The notes under the pieces are model-generated. The model was given only the letters and a program-made list of their open reading frames with translations. It was not told the origin of the DNA and searched no databases. 64,000 bases of DNA from Cupriavidus basilensis (GTDB taxonomy: Bacteria > Pseudomonadota > Gammaproteobacteria > Burkholderiales > Burkholderiaceae). Both the position numbers and the translations under genes were made by a program. Below, one piece after another: positions 47,658 through 58,006 of this stretch; within the stretch, counting starts at the first letter, position 1; every line of letters starts with the position of its first letter. The stretch is taken from assembly GCF_000876015.1 (NCBI RefSeq), contig NZ_BBQM01000005.1, forward strand, positions 62,001 through 126,000. The letters are read 5' to 3'.

Positions 47658-47732
47658 GGGCGGCCCGCCAGCCCGCGGCGCTTTCCCGCGCGCCGCCACG
47701 CGCCCGGAAAACCTGCATGCGGCGCCTCGATA

Positions 47733-47748
47733 CTGTATATTTATACAG
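47733..47748 (+). promoter_or_regulatory. LexA (SOS) box
   Basis: CTGTATATTTATACAG matches the proteobacterial LexA consensus CTGT-N8-ACAG and sits in a perfect 20-base palindrome (47731-47750). It lies 28 bases before the ATG of the radical SAM gene, overlapping the expected promoter. The gene is therefore predicted to be induced by DNA damage. Confidence 0.88.
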
Positions 47749-47776
47749 TACATCGTAACGCGCAGCAGGAGTTGTC

Positions 47777-48862
47777 ATGGCGTCACTCAAGACCGGTTTC
47801 CAGCGCGGCCGCGGGGCGCTTTCCAACGTCGAATCCCGCTTCGACGGCTGGTCGCGCGAGCCCGACGACGACGGCCTCGCGGCGGTCCTGGAAGCCCACG
47901 GCGAACTGCCCCCGCGCAAGACCATCGTGGTCCTCGAAGCGGCGAAATCGATCATCACGCGCAACCAGTCGCCCGACATCCCGTTCGACCAGTCGATCAA
48001 CGTCTACCGCGGCTGCGAGCACGGCTGCTCGTACTGCTTCGCGCGCCCGACCCACGCCTACCTCGGGCTGTCGCCGGGGCTGGACTTCGAGACGCAACTG
48101 TTCGCCAAGCCGAACGCGGCCGAGCTGCTGCGGCGGGAACTGAGCAAGAAGCACTACGTGCCCTCGGTGATCGCGCTCGGCACCAATACCGACCCTTATC
48201 AGCCGATCGAGCGGGAGCACCGGCTGACGCGCGCCATCCTGGAGGTGCTGGAGGAATTCAACCATCCGGTGGCCATCACGACCAAATCGTCGCTGGTCAC
48301 GCGCGACGCCGACATCCTCGCCCGCATGGCGGCCAAGGGCCTGGCCCGGGTCTACGTCTCGATCGGCACGCTCGACGCGGACATCGCCCGGCGGCTCGAG
48401 CCGCGCGCCAATACGCCGGCCAGGCGCATGGAGGGCGTGCGGCGCCTGGCCGGGCAGGGCATTCCCACCGGCGTCATCGTGGCGCCGATCATTCCGGCGC
48501 TGACGGACTTCGACATCGAGCGCGTGCTCGAGACCGCCGCCGGGGCCGGCGCCGGGGCGGCCGGCTACGTCATGCTGCGCCTGCCGCTGGAGGTGCGGGA
48601 CCTCTTCGTCGAATGGCTGGAGCAGCACTACCCGGGGCGGCGCCGCCACGTCATGAGCCTGATCGAGCAGATCCGCGACGGCAAGCACAACCAGTCCGAG
48701 TTCGGCCAGCGCATGCGCGGCACCGGCATCTTCGCCGAGCTGGTCGGCAAGCGCTTCGCGCAGGCCTGCCGCCGCTTCGGGCTCAACCAGCAGCGCCCGC
48801 CCTTGCGGGCCGACCTGTTCCGCGTGCCGGAGCCGCCGTCCGCGCAGCAGTCGCTGTTCTGA
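47777..48862 (+). CDS. PA0069-family radical SAM protein (SplB-like)
   Basis: This 361-residue protein has the radical SAM cluster motif at Cys80, Cys84 and Cys87 (CEHGCSYCF), preceded by FDQSINVYRG. It has distant similarity to spore photoproduct lyase and belongs to the PA0069 family. CAGGAG precedes the ATG. The LexA box in front places it in the SOS response, so a DNA repair role is likely. To my knowledge the reaction is undefined. Confidence 0.9.
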   Translation: MASLKTGFQRGRGALSNVESRFDGWSREPDDDGLAAVLEAHGELPPRKTIVVLEAAKSIITRNQSPDIPFDQSINVYRGCEHGCSYCFARPTHAYLGLSPGLDFETQLFAKPNAAELLRRELSKKHYVPSVIALGTNTDPYQPIEREHRLTRAILEVLEEFNHPVAITTKSSLVTRDADILARMAAKGLARVYVSIGTLDADIARRLEPRANTPARRMEGVRRLAGQGIPTGVIVAPIIPALTDFDIERVLETAAGAGAGAAGYVMLRLPLEVRDLFVEWLEQHYPGRRRHVMSLIEQIRDGKHNQSEFGQRMRGTGIFAELVGKRFAQACRRFGLNQQRPPLRADLFRVPEPPSAQQSLF

Positions 48863-48893
48863 CGCGCCGCGCGCGGTGTCCGCCCTCGCTGGC

Positions 48894-51164
48894 CTACACC
48901 GCCGCGCGCCGCAGGCGCAGCGCATTGGAGACCACCGACACCGAGCTCAGGCTCATGGCCAGCGCGGCGAACATCGGCGACAGCAGCATCCCGGTCGCGC
49001 CATACAGGACGCCGGCCGCCAGCGGCACGCCCAGCGCGTTGTAGACGAAGGCAAAGCCGAGGTTCTGCTTCATGTTGCGGATGGTCGCTTCGGACAGCTT
49101 GCGGGCGCGGGCGATGCCGCGCAGATCGCCCTTCACCAGCGTGACCTGGGCGCTGTTCATGGCCACGTCCGTGCCGGTGCCCATCGCGATGCCGACGTCG
49201 GCCTTGGCCAGCGCCGGCGCATCGTTGATGCCGTCCCCGGCCATCGCCACCACGCGGCCTTCCTGCTGGAGCCGGGCGACCAGCGCCAGCTTGTCCGCCG
49301 GCCTGACCTCGCCGTGGTATTCGCCGATCCCCAGCTTGCCGGCCACGGCCCGGGCCGTGGCCACGCCGTCGCCGGTGGCCATCACCACGCGGATGCCCTG
49401 CGCCTGCAGGCTGCGCAGCGCTTCCGGCGTGGTCGCCTTGATCGGATCCGACACCGCCAGCAGGCCGGCCAGCGTGCCGTCGACGGCCAGGTACATGACG
49501 CTCGCGCCCTGCGCGCGCAGGCCGTCGCTGGCCTCGCTGAGGGCGGCGGCGGAGACGCCCGCGGCCGCCATCAGCACGGTATTGCCGAGCGCGAGTTTGC
49601 GGCCCGCCACGGTGCCCCGCACGCCGATGCCGGTGCCCGACTCGAAATCCGCGGCCGTGTCGAGCGGCAGGTTCTGCCGGCGCGCCGCCTCGACCAGCGC
49701 GGCCGCCAGCGGATGTTCGCTGCCCTGGTCGAGGCTGGCCGCCAGGCGCAGCACTTCCTGGTCGGAGAATCCGTTGATGCCGAGGCCGCGCTCGAAGGCC
49801 GGGCGGCCTTCCGTGAGCGTCCCGGTCTTGTCGACGATCAGCGTGTCGACCTTGCGCAGGTTCTCGATGGCCGATGCATCGCGGAACAGCACGCCGTTCG
49901 ACGCGCCCTTGCCGCTGGCGACCATGATGGACATCGGGGTCGCCAGCCCGAGCGCGCACGGGCAGGCGATGATCAGCACCGCGACGGCGTTGATGAGGCC
50001 GTACACCCAGCCTGGCTGCGGGCCCCACAATCCCCACGCCAGGAACGTGAGCACGGCGACGGCGATGACCACGGCCACGAACACGCCGGCCACCTTGTCC
50101 GCCATGCGCTGCATCGGCGCCTTCGAGCGCTGCGCCTGCGCCACCATCTGCACGATCTGCGACAGCACGGTCTGTGAGCCGATTTTCTCGGACACGATGA
50201 CCAGGCTGCCGGTGGCGTTCATGGTCGCGCCGATGACGTGGTCGCCGGCGCGCTTGGTCACGGGCATCGGCTCCCCGGTAATCATCGACTCGTCGACCGA
50301 GCTGCCGCCTTCGGCCACCACGCCGTCGACCGGCACCTTCTCGCCCGGCCGCACGCGCAGGCGGTCGCCCACGTGCACGTGGGCCAGCGGCACATCTTCC
50401 TCGCTGCCGTCGGCGTTGAGGCGGCGCGCCGTCTTCGGCGCGAGGCCGAGCAGCGAGCGGATCGCCGCCGAAGTCTGCGAGCGGGCCTTGAGCTCCAGCA
50501 GCTGGCCGACCAGCGTCAGCGAGATGATGACCGCGGCGGCCTCGAAATACACGCCGATGCGGCCATGCATGGCGAAGTCCTGCGGGAACAGCCCCGGCGC
50601 CACCGTGGCGACGACGCTGTAGACATAGGCCGCGCCGGTGCCGAGGCCGATCAGCGTCCACATGTTGGGGCTGCGCTGCGCGAACGAGCGCACGCAGCGC
50701 GCCAGGAACGGATACCCCGCCCACAGCACGACCGGCGTGGACAGCGCCAGCTCGACCCAGCTTTGCGTCGCGGCCGCCATCCAGCCGAGCTGGTGCCCGA
50801 ACATGGCCAGCACGAACACCACGGCGGTCAGCGGCAGGGTCCACCAGAAGCGCCGCTGGAAGTCCGCCAGCTCGGGGTTCTCCTCCGCTTCCAGTTCCGG
50901 CATGAGCGGCTCGAGCGTCATGCCGCATTTCGGGCAGTTGCCGAGATGATCCTGCCGGATCTCCGGATGCATGGGGCAGGTGTAGATGGTGCCTTCCTGC
51001 GCCGGCGCGGCGTCCGGGGATTGGCGGGGGGCGGGCGCCGGCGCGTGGGCGTGATGGTGGTGATGGTCGTGGTCGTGCGGATGGCCGCCGGCGCCCATGC
51101 CGCCGTCCTGGGGCGGATGGACGTGCTGATGGGTTTCGCCCTGCGCGGGTTCGTGACGGTCCAT
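48894..51164 (-). CDS. copA: Cu(I)-translocating P1B-type ATPase
   Basis: This 756-residue pump has the CPC motif in [13 protein letters not shown], the phosphorylation site [13 protein letters not shown] in the actuator domain and [10 protein letters not shown]. The last helices contain YN and MSLSS, the P1B-1 pattern for Cu(I)/Ag(I). It lacks CxxC-type HMA domains. The N-terminus has a His-rich stretch (about residues 25-40) and a heavy-metal-binding domain YTCPMHPEI...CPKCGM at 61-83. AAGGAG precedes the ATG. It exports copper or silver from the cytoplasm. The symbol is given by function. Confidence 0.92.
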   Translation of the reverse strand: MDRHEPAQGETHQHVHPPQDGGMGAGGHPHDHDHHHHHAHAPAPAPRQSPDAAPAQEGTIYTCPMHPEIRQDHLGNCPKCGMTLEPLMPELEAEENPELADFQRRFWWTLPLTAVVFVLAMFGHQLGWMAAATQSWVELALSTPVVLWAGYPFLARCVRSFAQRSPNMWTLIGLGTGAAYVYSVVATVAPGLFPQDFAMHGRIGVYFEAAAVIISLTLVGQLLELKARSQTSAAIRSLLGLAPKTARRLNADGSEEDVPLAHVHVGDRLRVRPGEKVPVDGVVAEGGSSVDESMITGEPMPVTKRAGDHVIGATMNATGSLVIVSEKIGSQTVLSQIVQMVAQAQRSKAPMQRMADKVAGVFVAVVIAVAVLTFLAWGLWGPQPGWVYGLINAVAVLIIACPCALGLATPMSIMVASGKGASNGVLFRDASAIENLRKVDTLIVDKTGTLTEGRPAFERGLGINGFSDQEVLRLAASLDQGSEHPLAAALVEAARRQNLPLDTAADFESGTGIGVRGTVAGRKLALGNTVLMAAAGVSAAALSEASDGLRAQGASVMYLAVDGTLAGLLAVSDPIKATTPEALRSLQAQGIRVVMATGDGVATARAVAGKLGIGEYHGEVRPADKLALVARLQQEGRVVAMAGDGINDAPALAKADVGIAMGTGTDVAMNSAQVTLVKGDLRGIARARKLSEATIRNMKQNLGFAFVYNALGVPLAAGVLYGATGMLLSPMFAALAMSLSSVSVVSNALRLRRAAV

Positions 51165-51280
51165 TCGGCGGCGCTCCTTTCGGTTGGGCCACGCGCGCGC
51201 CTGTCGCGCGCCGGCGTTGGCATCATAGGCGCATCGCGCGGCGGCTTGCTGATGTGGCGCAAACCGTGGCGAACCGACGG

Positions 51281-51313
51281 CATGGCGGCGTCATGGCGGC
51301 GTCATGGCGGCGG
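51281..51313. repeat. Three tandem 11-base repeats
   Basis: CATGGCGGCGT occurs twice and CATGGCGGCGG once, head to tail, in the gap between the Cu ATPase and the TM2 gene. It is a short simple repeat with no evident function. Confidence 0.8.
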
Positions 51314-51389
51314 CGGGCCGCCGCGTGGCTGGCTGGAACGGGAAGGCGCGGCGCATGGCCGCGTTGGGCGGCGGGCCGCGTGGCCGCGG

Positions 51390-51872
51390 TTACTGCGAGA
51401 GCGCCCGCGCCGCCTCGACCTGGGATTCGAAGAAGGTCTGGAAGCTGATGGCGAGGCCGGCCATCAGCAGGCCGGTGCCGATCAGCAGCGACAGGATGAC
51501 CAGGATCACCACCGGCCAGCCCGAGCGGGTGGGCTGGCCGTGCGGGTTGAAGCGCGCGTCCCATTTGTCGTCGGCGCGCAGCCCGTACACGATGGCGGTG
51601 AGGAAGGCGGCGATCAGCGAGGTGCCGCCGGCCACCGCGAAGGTCCAGTTCAGCGCGGGCGAGCCGGCCCCGGTCTGCATCGACGCCACGCCGATGGCGC
51701 CGGCCAGCGTGGCCAGCAGGTGGGCCCAGCCGAATTTGTCGCGCAGCCCGCCCAGGTAGAAGCGGTGCAGCCCGAGGCTGCCGCACAGGAAGGCCAGGGC
51801 GACCGTGGCCAGCTTGGATTTGCCGGTGGCGGCGGTCTTGGCGGCGGCGGGGACTTGGGTGGCGACGGGCAT
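51390..51872 (-). CDS. TM2-domain (NINE-type) membrane protein
   Basis: This 160-residue protein has a TM2 domain with FLCGSLGLHRFYLGGLRDKFG, a second helix pair near 75-95 and a C-terminal helix at about 128-148 (VVILVILSLLIGTGLLMAGL). NINE/TM2 proteins have a conserved GxxGxHRFYLG turn, as here. The function is unknown. It lies between metal-resistance and beta-propeller genes without clear co-transcription. Confidence 0.87.
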   Translation of the reverse strand: MPVATQVPAAAKTAATGKSKLATVALAFLCGSLGLHRFYLGGLRDKFGWAHLLATLAGAIGVASMQTGAGSPALNWTFAVAGGTSLIAAFLTAIVYGLRADDKWDARFNPHGQPTRSGWPVVILVILSLLIGTGLLMAGLAISFQTFFESQVEAARALSQ

Positions 51873-52095
51873 GGGCAGCGACGAAGTGAGGGCCGGCGGA
51901 ACCTGCCGGCGGGGGCGGTCACGGGCCAGCCGTGCTGGCGCCGGCGCTCATTGTACGCCGCCGCATGATGCCGGCAATGCGCACGATGCCGCACGGGCGC
52001 GCCGCCGCCGCGGCGCGCGCGGGGCGGATCGGCAATCGGGGGGAAGGGCGTAAAAGCGGGAAAATCCGGGCGCGGCGCCCGATCCGGCGATCCGG

Positions 52096-52503
52096 CTAGC
52101 GGCCGCCGTCGCGTCCGCGCGCCTGCCAGCCGGGGCCGACGCCGGAGTTGCGCTGCTCGCCGCGCACCGGGTCCGCCTGCGCGCTGCGCTCGGACGGGCG
52201 GGCGCGCTCGTCCTCGCGTTCCTGGGGCGGCAGCGCGCGGCCGCTGAGGCGGTCGTCGGCGCGCGCGCGCGCTTCCATGCGTTCGATCTGGGCGCGCACA
52301 TGATCCTGTCGTTCGGCGCGCACGCTGGCCATTTCCCAGCCGCCCTGGCCCGCCTGCGCGCGGGCATTGGCCAGGCTCCGGCCGTCGGGCCGGCTATGTT
52401 GCCAGAACGCGACCTGGGCATGGCCGGCGCCGCTGAGGCCGAGCAGAAGCACGGCCAGCAGGATGCCCGCCACCGGGTCGCGCAGGAGAGTGCGGGGGAA
52501 CAT
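52096..52503 (-). CDS. Hypothetical small secreted protein
   Basis: This 135-residue protein has a signal peptide of about 30 residues (AGILLAVLLLGLSGAGHAQ). The mature part is hydrophilic and rich in Arg, Gln, Glu and Ala, probably helical at 60-95 and disordered toward the C-terminus. AGGAAA lies before the ATG. I recognise no family. The strong Arg/Glu content could also reflect biased GC-rich DNA, but the good signal peptide supports a real gene. Confidence 0.6.
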   Translation of the reverse strand: MFPRTLLRDPVAGILLAVLLLGLSGAGHAQVAFWQHSRPDGRSLANARAQAGQGGWEMASVRAERQDHVRAQIERMEARARADDRLSGRALPPQEREDERARPSERSAQADPVRGEQRNSGVGPGWQARGRDGGR

Positions 52504-52695
52504 GCGGAATCCCAGTTTCCTGTCGCGCGGCGATGTTGTCGGAAGATGGAATCATGGTACGCACGCGCATCCGGCGCGCCTATGCAAAAGCCGTTACCGG
52601 TGTAACGGATTGTTTCGCCCCCGCTGCCGCGTCATGACGCAGCGATGAAACCCCGGCGTGCTTCATTTGGCGGCGCTTATTTCGCGGCGCCCATT

Positions 52696-53832
52696 TCATG
52701 GCGCATAGCGGATGCGGTAGATCGCGCCCGCCATGTCGTCGCTGACCAGCAGCGAGCCGTCGGGGGCCACCTGCACGTCGACTGGCCGGCCCCACGGCCG
52801 GCCGTCCTGCAGCCAGCCCTGCGCGAACACCTCGCTGCGCACGGCCTGGCCGCGCCCGTCGAGCACCACCCGGACCACGCGGTAGCCGACCGGCTGGCTG
52901 CGGTTCCAGCTGCCATGTTCGGCAATAAAGATATTGTTGCGATATTCGGCAGGAAATTGCGATCCGGCATAGAAGCGCATGCCGAGCGCGGCAACGTGGG
53001 CGCCGAGCCTGGCCGCCGGCGGCGCGAACTCGGCGCAGGCGCGCTGCTTGCCGAATTCCGGGTCGGCGATGTCGCCGGCATGGCAGTACGGATAGCCGAA
53101 GTGCTGGCCGGCGCGGGCGAGGTGGTTGAGCTCGTCGTCGGGCACGTCGTCGCCGAGGTTGTCGCGGCCGTTGTCGGTGAACCAGAGCTCGCGCGTGCCG
53201 GGCTGCCAGTCGAAGCCGACCGTGTTGCGCACGCCGCGCGCCACCACCTGCAGGTCGCTGCCGTCGGGCTTCATCTTCATGATGTTGGCGTAGCGGTTCT
53301 CGTCCGGCTTGCAGATATTGCACGGCGCGCCGACCGGCACGTAGAGATAGCCGTCCGGGCCGAACGCGATGAATTTCCAGCCGTGGTGCGTTTCGCTGGG
53401 AAAGCGGTCGCTCACCACGACGGGCGCGGGCGGATTGTCCAGGCGGGCTTCCACGCCGTCGATGCGCACGATGCGCGAGGTCGAGGACGCATAGAGCGCG
53501 CCGTCGCGGAACGCCACGCCGACCGGCATGGTCAGCCCGGTGGCGACGGTGCGCACCTGCGGGTTGCCGGCGAGCGGCGCGGCGATGGCGTACACCTTGC
53601 CTTCGCCGCGCGTGCCCACGAACAGCGTGCCGGCCGGCGACATGGTCATGCCGCGCGCCTCGGGCACCGCCTGGCTCAGCACTTCGATGCGAAAGCCCGG
53701 CGGCAGCTTGATGCGGTCCAGCGGCAAGGCCTCGGCGGCGCCGGCGGCGGCCGCATGCCCGAGCCAGGCGCCGGCGGCAAGCCAGCCCGCCAGCAGGGCG
53801 CGGCGGGCGCGAATGTGAAGGTAGGAACGCAT
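52696..53832 (-). CDS. Sorbosone dehydrogenase-like beta-propeller protein
   Basis: This 378-residue exported protein has a signal peptide (to about residue 33, AAAAGAAEA). A six-blade glucose/sorbosone dehydrogenase (GSDH) propeller follows. Hallmarks are LPPGFRIEV, HHGWKFIAFGPDGYLYVPVGAPCNIC, ARGVRNTVGFDW, ELWFTDNGRDNLGDD and IAEHGSWNRS. Such proteins often bind PQQ and oxidise sugars in the periplasm; the substrate is unknown. The ATG of MRSYLH is chosen, with AGGAGA in front. Confidence 0.9.
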   Translation of the reverse strand: MRSYLHIRARRALLAGWLAAGAWLGHAAAAGAAEALPLDRIKLPPGFRIEVLSQAVPEARGMTMSPAGTLFVGTRGEGKVYAIAAPLAGNPQVRTVATGLTMPVGVAFRDGALYASSTSRIVRIDGVEARLDNPPAPVVVSDRFPSETHHGWKFIAFGPDGYLYVPVGAPCNICKPDENRYANIMKMKPDGSDLQVVARGVRNTVGFDWQPGTRELWFTDNGRDNLGDDVPDDELNHLARAGQHFGYPYCHAGDIADPEFGKQRACAEFAPPAARLGAHVAALGMRFYAGSQFPAEYRNNIFIAEHGSWNRSQPVGYRVVRVVLDGRGQAVRSEVFAQGWLQDGRPWGRPVDVQVAPDGSLLVSDDMAGAIYRIRYAP

Positions 53833-53902
53833 GCGATGCTCTCCTGTCGGGGTTTTCGCCACGATGCCCGTGGCGGGGTGTCGCGTCAATCGCTCTAAGT
53901 GT

Positions 53903-53931
53903 TTGTTTGGCCTCGGGATTTGGGCTATACT
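53903..53931 (+). promoter_or_regulatory. Promoter of the rpsP-rimM-trmD-rplS operon
   Basis: TTGTTT (53903-53908) and TATACT (53926-53931) are 17 bases apart. They lie 47-75 bases before the rpsP ATG. It is the best sigma-70-like promoter seen in the window. A GAGGAA ribosome site precedes rpsP. Confidence 0.7.
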
Positions 53932-53977
53932 CTTGTGTTTCGTGTTCGAACATCAAGTTTTCTGAGGAATCACACCC

Positions 53978-54232
53978 ATGGTCGTAATCCGTCTGGCTCG
54001 CGGTGGCAGCAAGAAGCGCCCGTTCTTCAACATCGTCGCCGCTGACTCGCGCAACCGTCGCGATGGCCGTTTCATCGAGCGTATCGGTTTCTACAATCCC
54101 CTGGCCGGCGCCAGCGAAGAAGGCCTGCGCCTGGTGCAGGACCGCCTGACCTACTGGACCGGCGTTGGCGCCCAGATGTCGCCGACCGTGGCCCGCCTGG
54201 TCAAGCAGAACGCCGCCAAGGCCGCTGCCTGA
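53978..54232 (+). CDS. rpsP: 30S ribosomal protein S16
   Basis: This 84-residue protein has the S16 start [20 protein letters not shown] and the core [12 protein letters not shown]. It leads the conserved rpsP-rimM-trmD-rplS operon. Codon use is that of a highly expressed gene. Confidence 0.98.
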   Translation: MVVIRLARGGSKKRPFFNIVAADSRNRRDGRFIERIGFYNPLAGASEEGLRLVQDRLTYWTGVGAQMSPTVARLVKQNAAKAAA

Positions 54233-54272
54233 TTGCTGTGACGCGCGTTTCGCGACGCGTGGCAGACGACAC

Positions 54273-54971
54273 GTGACCGAACGCAAGCAAGGCGCCCCGG
54301 CGCGGCGGCCGCTGAATGTGCCGCTGGAACCCGCGGCCCGTCCGCAGTCCGCCGGCCAGAAGCCGGCGCCCAGGCCGCAGGCCGGATTGCCGGCCGCGCT
54401 GGCGTACACCGACGCGTTGCCGGACGACCTGATCGAAGTCGGCTACGTCGGCGCCGCATACGGAATCCGGGGCTGGATCAAGATCCAGCCGCACGCCGAC
54501 GATGCCAGCGCGCTGCTGCACGCGCGCCGCTGGTGGCTGCTCAAGCCGCCGGCCGGCGTGCTGGGCGCGGCGGGCGCGGTGAGCGCCGAAGCCCTGTGCG
54601 TGAAGATCGCGCAGTCCCGCGAGCATAGCGGCACGGTGGTGGCGCAGGTGGTCGGCGTGTCCGACCGCAGCCACTCCGAAGCGCTCAAGGGCCGTCGTGT
54701 ATGGATCCGCCGCGAGGATTTCCCCGCGCCGGACGAGAACGAGTTTTACTGGGTCGATCTGATCGGCTGCGCCGTGTCCAACGAACAGGGCGAGCTGCTG
54801 GGCGAAGTGTCCGGCCTGATCGACAACGGGGCTCACCAGATCCTGCAGGTGGCGCATGCCTTGCCCGACGGCAAGACCGGCGAGCGCCTGATCCCGTTTG
54901 TCGATGCCTTCCTGCGCTCGGTCGATATCAAGGCCCGGCAGGTGGTGGTCGACTGGGGGCTGGATTACTGA
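54273..54971 (+). CDS. rimM: Ribosome maturation factor RimM
   Basis: The RimM domain ([22 protein letters not shown]) starts near residue 50. The PRC-barrel with [11 protein letters not shown] and IPFVDAFL follows. The usual length is about 175; this 232-residue form has an N-terminal extension rich in Pro, Arg and Ala. I chose the GTG at 54273, the first reasonable in-frame start after rpsP. RimM assists 30S head assembly. Confidence 0.93.
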   Translation: MTERKQGAPARRPLNVPLEPAARPQSAGQKPAPRPQAGLPAALAYTDALPDDLIEVGYVGAAYGIRGWIKIQPHADDASALLHARRWWLLKPPAGVLGAAGAVSAEALCVKIAQSREHSGTVVAQVVGVSDRSHSEALKGRRVWIRREDFPAPDENEFYWVDLIGCAVSNEQGELLGEVSGLIDNGAHQILQVAHALPDGKTGERLIPFVDAFLRSVDIKARQVVVDWGLDY

Positions 54972-55026
54972 GCGCCTGGTGACAGGCGCCGGGCCGGGCC
55001 CGGTGGGCAAGCCAAGGGAGAGGCGG

Positions 55027-55836
55027 ATGCAGTTCGATGTGATCACGCTGTTTCCCGAGATGTTCCGCGCGCTGACCGACTGGGGCATTACCAGCCGGGC
55101 GGCGAAGCAGCAGCGCTATGCGCTGCGCACCTGGAATCCGCGCGATTTCACCACCGACAACTACCGTACCATCGACGACCGCCCGTATGGCGGCGGCCCT
55201 GGCATGGTGATGCTGGCCAGGCCGCTCGAGGACGCCATCGACGCGGCCTGCGCGGCCCAGCAGGCGGCGCGGGCCGATGCCCAGGCGGGTGCGGCGGATA
55301 CGGTGAAGCCGCATGTGGTGCTGATGTCGCCGCAGGGCGCGCCGCTGACGCACGCGAAGGTGATGTCGCTGGCGCAGCGCCCCGGGCTGGTGCTGCTGTG
55401 CGGGCGCTACGAGGCCATCGACCAGCGCCTGATCGAGCGGCGCGTGGACGAGGAAATCAGCCTCGGCGATTTCGTGCTGTCGGGCGGCGAGCTGCCGGCG
55501 ATGGCGGTGATCGACGCGGTGGTCAGGCATCTGCCCGGCGTGCTCGGCGACGCGCAGTCGGCGGTGCAGGACAGCTTCGTCAACGGCCTGCTGGATTGCC
55601 CGCACTACACGCGGCCGGAAGAATACGAAGGCATGCGGGTGCCCGAGATATTGCTCGGGGGCCATCATGCCGAGATCGAGAAGTGGCGGCGCCAGCAGGC
55701 GCTCGCCAACACTGCGAGGAAGCGCCCCGACCTGATCGGGGCCGCCCGCAGCGCAGGTTTGCTCAGCCGCGCCGACGAGAAATTCCTGTCGGCGTGGCTG
55801 GCGAATGAAGGGCGGGAGTTCGCTCCCGTCAAGTGA
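55027..55836 (+). CDS. trmD: tRNA (guanine-N1)-methyltransferase
   Basis: This 269-residue SPOUT methyltransferase has [26 protein letters not shown], the trefoil-knot loop [15 protein letters not shown] and [15 protein letters not shown]. It methylates G37 of tRNAs and so guards against frameshifting. A short Ala/Gln/Asp insert occurs at about residues 84-98. GGGAG precedes the ATG. Confidence 0.97.
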   Translation: MQFDVITLFPEMFRALTDWGITSRAAKQQRYALRTWNPRDFTTDNYRTIDDRPYGGGPGMVMLARPLEDAIDAACAAQQAARADAQAGAADTVKPHVVLMSPQGAPLTHAKVMSLAQRPGLVLLCGRYEAIDQRLIERRVDEEISLGDFVLSGGELPAMAVIDAVVRHLPGVLGDAQSAVQDSFVNGLLDCPHYTRPEEYEGMRVPEILLGGHHAEIEKWRRQQALANTARKRPDLIGAARSAGLLSRADEKFLSAWLANEGREFAPVK

Positions 55837-55911
55837 AACCCCATCCTCTGCCGGGGCCCGGGCAACGCCCGGGGCATACAACGCCGGCATGATGGACAAG
55901 GAGAAGAAACG

Positions 55912-56307
55912 ATGAACCTCATCGAGCTGATCGAGAAAGACGAAATCGCGCGCCTGACCGCGAACAAGACCATCCCCGCATTCGCACCCGGCGACACCGT
56001 GATCGTCAGCGTGAACGTGGTGGAAGGTAACCGCAAGCGCGTGCAGGCCTACGAAGGCGTCGTGATTGCCAAGCGCAACCGCGGCCTGAACTCGTCCTTC
56101 ATCGTGCGCAAGATTTCCTCGGGTGAAGGCGTGGAACGCACGTTCCAGCTGTACTCGCCGCTGATCGCCGGTATCGAAGTGAAGCGCCGCGGCGACGTCC
56201 GCCGCGCCAAGCTGTACTACCTGCGTGAGCGTTCGGGCAAGTCCGCGCGTATCAAGGAAAAGCTGGCATACAAGGCAGCACCCGCCAAGGCGGCAGCAGC
56301 CGAGTAA
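55912..56307 (+). CDS. rplS: 50S ribosomal protein L19
   Basis: This 131-residue protein has the L19 features [26 protein letters not shown] and [21 protein letters not shown] 13-residue Ala/Lys tail extends the C-terminus. AAGGAGA precedes the ATG, and a terminator follows. Confidence 0.98.
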   Translation: MNLIELIEKDEIARLTANKTIPAFAPGDTVIVSVNVVEGNRKRVQAYEGVVIAKRNRGLNSSFIVRKISSGEGVERTFQLYSPLIAGIEVKRRGDVRRAKLYYLRERSGKSARIKEKLAYKAAPAKAAAAE

Positions 56308-56348
56308 GCCGGTTGCCGTGGCCGGTCCGCCGGCCGTGGCTGCGCAAG

Positions 56349-56373
56349 AAGGGCACCTCCGGGTGCCCTTTTT
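56349..56373 (+). terminator. Rho-independent terminator after rplS
   Basis: AAGGGCACC (56349-56357) pairs with GGTGCCCTT (56362-56370) around TCCG, then a T run to 56373. It ends the ribosomal operon. Confidence 0.9.
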
Positions 56374-56462
56374 GCATGGGTCCGCGCAAGCCGTCCGGCA
56401 AAGCGTCCTGTTGCATCGCGCAAAGACGGTTTTGCCCGTCATCTGTCATACTGCGAGGCGAT

Positions 56463-57143
56463 ATGCGTCCCGCCTTCGATCCCGAAACCCTACCCATCGT
56501 CTCCACCGATAGCAGCCATCCGGCCCTGCCCGAGGTGCGCCTGCGGCCGGACTTCGTGCGCCACCGGCTCAAGTCGCCGCCGGCGTGGGCGCCCGAGCTG
56601 ACCGACGAATCGCGCATCTACGACCGCAGCGTGGCGCTGCGCGACGCCGCCGTGCTGGTGCCGCTGGTGGAGCGCGAGGACGGCCTGACGGTGCTGCTCA
56701 CGCAGCGCAACGCCAACCTCAGCGCCCACGCGGGGCAGATCAGCTTTCCGGGCGGGCGCCACGAGCCGTCGGATGTCGACCGGGTGGACACCGCGCTGCG
56801 CGAGACGGAAGAAGAAGTGGGGCTGGTGCGGGACTACGTGGAGGTGCTGGGCGCGCTGCCCGACTACATCACGGGCACCGGATTCCACGTCAGCCCCGTG
56901 GTCGGGCTGGTCCGCAGCGGCTTCACGCTGCGCCCCGACGCGCGCGAGGTGGCGGACGTGTTCGAGGTGCCGCTCGGCTTCCTGATGGACCCATCCCATC
57001 ACCAGCGGCGCCTGTTCCGCTGGGTCGACGGCGAACGGCTGTTCTACGCCATGCCGTTCCCGCGCGAGAACGGCGGCTACCGCTTCATCTGGGGCGCCAC
57101 CGCCGGCATGCTGCGCAATCTCTACCACCTGCTGGCGGCCTGA
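56463..57143 (+). CDS. CoA pyrophosphatase, Nudix hydrolase
   Basis: This 226-residue protein has a Nudix box GGRHEPSDVDRVDTALRETEEEVGL in parts (GGRHE..., RETEEEVG). The box is preceded by the CoA-specific UPF0035 motif LLTQRNANLSAHAGQISFP. It would split CoA or acyl-CoA into 4'-phosphopantetheine and ADP-type products. It lies between rplS and the convergent trhO. Confidence 0.92.
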   Translation: MRPAFDPETLPIVSTDSSHPALPEVRLRPDFVRHRLKSPPAWAPELTDESRIYDRSVALRDAAVLVPLVEREDGLTVLLTQRNANLSAHAGQISFPGGRHEPSDVDRVDTALRETEEEVGLVRDYVEVLGALPDYITGTGFHVSPVVGLVRSGFTLRPDAREVADVFEVPLGFLMDPSHHQRRLFRWVDGERLFYAMPFPRENGGYRFIWGATAGMLRNLYHLLAA

Positions 57144-57160
57144 AGCCGCCCGCGTTCGGT

Positions 57161-58006
57161 TCAGGCCGCCGCCTGCCGCTGCGCGATGCAGTGGGGGCAG
57201 CTCTTGCCCACCACGTAGTGCGGGCTCTGCTGTTCCTCGGGCGTGACCACGGCGCGGCAGGCGAAGCACTGCTTGGGGCCGGCCGGCTCCAGGCTGGGAT
57301 TCAGCGCGGTGCGGTAGTCGAACACGAAGCAGTCGCCCCGGTAGTGGCTGCCGCCCACTTCCTCGAAATATTTCAGGATGCCGCCCTCGAGCTGGTAGAC
57401 ATGCGCGATGCCGGCTTCCTGCATGTGGATGGCGGCCTTCTCGCAGCGGATGCCGCCGGTGCAGAACGACACCACGGTCTTGCCCTCGAATGCCGCCTTG
57501 TGCGCGGCGATGGCGGGCGGGAAGTCGCTGAACTTGGCGATATCGTAGTCCACCGCGTGGGTGAAGGTGCCGACCGCCACCTCGAAATCGTTGCGGGTGT
57601 CGAGCATCACCACGGGGCGGCCGGCGTCGTCGTGGCCCTGGTCGAGCCAGCGCTTCAGGTCCACCGGCCGCACCGCCGGCGCGCGCCCGGCTTCGGGGCG
57701 GATCAGCGGCATCTTCATGGTGATGATTTCCTTCTTCTCGCGCACCAGCATGCGCTTGAAGGGCTGGCTCTCCGACAGGCTTTCCTTGGGCGCGATGTTG
57801 GCGAAGCGCGGATCGGCGTGCAGCCAGCCCATGAAGCCGTCGATGGCCGCGCGGCTGCCGGCCAGGAACATGTTGATGCCCTCCGGCGCGAGCAGGATGG
57901 TGCCCTTCAGGCCCAGGGCCTCGCAGCGCGCGCGCATGTCCGGGCGCAGGGCCGGAATATCGTCCAGCGTGACGAATTTATAAGCGGAGATGTTGACGAT
58001 CTGCAT
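57161..58006 (-). CDS. trhO: tRNA uridine(34) hydroxylase (rhodanese-like)
   Basis: This 281-residue protein has the TrhO/YceA N-terminal domain ([18 protein letters not shown]) and a rhodanese domain with the active loop [11 protein letters not shown] Cys-rich C-terminus ([13 protein letters not shown]) may bind zinc. It makes 5-hydroxyuridine at tRNA position 34. The start is the ATG of [11 protein letters not shown]. It is divergent from dnaE, 183 bp away. Confidence 0.94.
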   Translation of the reverse strand: MQIVNISAYKFVTLDDIPALRPDMRARCEALGLKGTILLAPEGINMFLAGSRAAIDGFMGWLHADPRFANIAPKESLSESQPFKRMLVREKKEIITMKMPLIRPEAGRAPAVRPVDLKRWLDQGHDDAGRPVVMLDTRNDFEVAVGTFTHAVDYDIAKFSDFPPAIAAHKAAFEGKTVVSFCTGGIRCEKAAIHMQEAGIAHVYQLEGGILKYFEEVGGSHYRGDCFVFDYRTALNPSLEPAGPKQCFACRAVVTPEEQQSPHYVVGKSCPHCIAQRQAAA

